Shown: positions 63,039 through 64,000 of the stretch, in pieces
Layout of the letters: the number at the start of each line of letters is the position of its first letter
How positions within the stretch are numbered: the stretch's first letter is position 1
Assembly: GCF_000770675.1 (NCBI RefSeq)
Contig: NZ_AVBG01000006.1
Coordinates: forward strand, 62,001 to 126,000
DNA: 64,000 nt
Direction of reading: 5' to 3'
DNA from: Pontibacillus chungwhensis BH030062
GTDB taxonomy: Bacteria > Bacillota > Bacilli > Bacillales > BH030062
Translations under genes and position numbers: made by a program
The notes under the pieces: model-generated
Databases searched by the model: none
The model's input: only the letters and a program-made list of their open reading frames with translations
What the model was told of the DNA's origin: nothing

Positions 63039-63125
63039 GGTGCCAGGCACCCATCCTCGCTCTAATGCGCTAAAGGGTGTCTGGCACCCGTCCTCGCTCT
63101 AAAGCACTAAAGCGTGTCTGACACC
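63039..63125. repeat. REP-like array, 3 cores 37 bp apart
   Basis: GGTGCCAGGCACC at 63039, GGTGTCTGGCACC at 63076 and CGTGTCTGACACC at 63113. The spacers (ATCCTCGCTCTAATGCGCTAAA-like, then GTCCTCGCTCTAAAGCACTAAA) are related to each other. It lies between the ykfD terminator and the chemoreceptor promoter. Confidence 0.94.
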
Positions 63126-63196
63126 CTTCACTTCTTTATCAGAGAAAAGCATAGATCCTTTCGTTTCTCCTTATTAAAAGTTTTAAAACTTTATGC

Positions 63197-63223
63197 TAAA
63201 CCATTTCTTGTATATACCGATAA
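63197..63223 (+). promoter_or_regulatory. SigmaD promoter of the chemoreceptor gene
   Basis: TAAA (63197-63200), exactly 15 bases, then ACCGATAA (63216-63223), six of eight matches to the SigmaD -10. Chemoreceptor genes of B. subtilis are mostly SigmaD-dependent. The transcript would include the small frame upstream of the receptor. Confidence 0.75.
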
Positions 63224-63310
63224 ACAATAAGTCGGCCATTATTCCTGGGCATGAATATTCACCTTACCTTAAAAAGGGCTGATTACTCTTTTCATACTAG
63301 GAGGACAAGT

Positions 63311-63457
63311 ATTTACCACAATTTAGATTTAAAACCATTGAGCACAGAGGAAATTGAACATTTGCTACGGGAGTTATGCACATCAGAAGAATTAATCAAA
63401 ATAGAACAAGATCATCGTAGCGTCGTTACATACACACCGTCAGGAGGCCAAACTTGA
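63311..63457 (+). CDS. Small leader protein overlapping the chemoreceptor start; start codon uncertain
   Basis: The frame is open from 63251 (ATG, but no ribosome site) to a stop overlapping the receptor TTG as TTGA. The only good Shine-Dalgarno, AGGAGG at 63299-63304, lies six bases before an ATT codon at 63311. From there 48 residues follow, with LKPLSTEEIEHLLREL and EELIKIEQDHRSVVTY looking like a folded helical protein. So either a rare ATT start is used or the ATG at 63251 gives 68 residues. The stop/start overlap points to translational coupling. I do not recognise the family. Confidence 0.5.
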   Translation: MYHNLDLKPLSTEEIEHLLRELCTSEELIKIEQDHRSVVTYTPSGGQT

Positions 63458-64000
63458 AGAAAACAAAAAAAGCAAGAAAGTTTAAACTCAACACCGTAAA
63501 ATCAAAAATGATCGTCGTCATGTCCCTTTTAGCTATCATCCCTCTTCTTACATTAGGCATTGTTTCGATTATGAAAACAGAAGCGATCATTAAGGATGAG
63601 GTGAAAGAATCATCTCTCCAGGTTGTTAGAGAAGTAGATAATGGTCTGACAAACCTTTTTGAAGGAATCGAAGGGCAAATGAATTTAATGGCCAACAATA
63701 TAAATTTCACTGATTATTACAGCAATGAAAATAACCGCACTTATGCATCCTATCTACTTCAAGGAACACTCGAAACCCGAGAAGATTATAAGCATGTTTA
63801 CTTTGCAACCGACCGGGGGGATTTACTCATGGCGCCTCAAGAAGCTTCCTCCTCCCTACCAGATGACTTTGATCCAACTAGTCGTCCTTGGTACAAAAAT
63901 GCTGTCGGGCAGCAAGGAGAGCTTATTATTGGAGAACCCTATCAAGATGAATCCACCGGAAACACAATTGTAACCCTAGCCAAATCTGTTGAAAAAGAAG
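63454..64000 (+). CDS. Methyl-accepting chemotaxis protein, N-terminal part (runs off the window)
   Basis: A TTG start at 63454, six bases after AGGAGG, opens a frame that continues to the edge (182 codons). A basic N-terminus leads into a membrane segment (MIVVMSLLAIIPLLTLGIV), then an extracellular dCache-type sensor with DPTSRPWYKNAVG and GEPYQDESTGNTIVTLAKSV, the PWY and GxPYxDxxTG hallmarks of amino-acid-type ligand domains. The HAMP and signalling domains lie beyond the window. The SigmaD promoter supports a chemotaxis role. Confidence 0.85.
   Translation, partial: MKKTKKARKFKLNTVKSKMIVVMSLLAIIPLLTLGIVSIMKTEAIIKDEVKESSLQVVREVDNGLTNLFEGIEGQMNLMANNINFTDYYSNENNRTYASYLLQGTLETREDYKHVYFATDRGDLLMAPQEASSSLPDDFDPTSRPWYKNAVGQQGELIIGEPYQDESTGNTIVTLAKSVEKE

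Noticed and set aside
53214-63125. Genomic island or prophage
   Set aside because: No integrase, tRNA target or direct-repeat borders, and gene order in the dpp-ykf part is that of the B. subtilis core genome.
1-64000. rRNA, tRNA, riboswitch or T-box elements
   Set aside because: I looked for cloverleaf, T-box and common riboswitch cores in the longer gaps and saw none; the gaps are filled by promoters, terminators and repeats.

Overview
The window is chromosomal DNA of a motile, competent Gram-positive rod of the family Bacillaceae. Gene order matches Bacillus subtilis over long stretches: hag-csrA-fliW-yviE-flgL-flgK-flgN-flgM-yvyF-comFC-comFA-degV-degU-degS-yvyE-tagU (LCP), and dppABCDE-ykfABCD. 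SecA2 and its S-layer partner are of the Bacillus anthracis type. The repeat content suggests a marine or halophilic relative such as Halobacillus or Pontibacillus; that genus call is inference only.

Layout. 1-4.4 kb: dTDP-sugar and glycosyltransferase genes next to flagellin, probably for flagellin or surface glycosylation. 4.4-10.5 kb: late flagellar operon with SigmaD promoters and the FliW/CsrA/Hag control circuit. 10.5-16.2 kb: DNA-uptake genes comFC and comFA, degV, and the DegS/DegU two-component system. 16.3-24.1 kb: yvyE, an LCP wall-polymer ligase, a glucosaminidase, a carotenoid-type oxidoreductase, tagO and an amidase. 24.4-32.5 kb: secA2 and an S-layer assembly protein, then secreted proteins. 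Four secreted proteins around secA2 share one Ig-like module. 32.7-46 kb: VanZ, galU, an amino-acid permease, a GH31/GH66 alpha-glucan pair, a degenerate LCP-like protein and a SWIM/SNF2 helicase. 46-53 kb: a DUF2252 protein, a REP-associated tyrosine transposase (RAYT), a YcnK-like copper regulator with a His-rich lipoprotein, a SEC-C protein, an FAH-family enzyme and a BASS transporter. 53.4-63 kb: the dpp-ykf muropeptide uptake and recycling operon under a likely CodY site. The right edge holds the start of a chemoreceptor gene with a SigmaD promoter.

The most unusual content is extragenic. Thirteen intergenic sites carry about 35 copies of a quasi-palindromic 13-mer of the type GGTGTCTGGCACC. 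With few exceptions, neighbouring copies start exactly 37 bp apart even when the core flips orientation. Nine of the 13 sites lie within 6 kb on either side of the RAYT gene, whose two ends both abut copies. DNA flanking many arrays shows a mirror-image base skew: A+C-rich on the plus strand to the left and G+T-rich to the right. Together this looks like a Gram-positive REP/RAYT system with an unusual periodic architecture. A second, unrelated GC-rich palindromic element is present twice.
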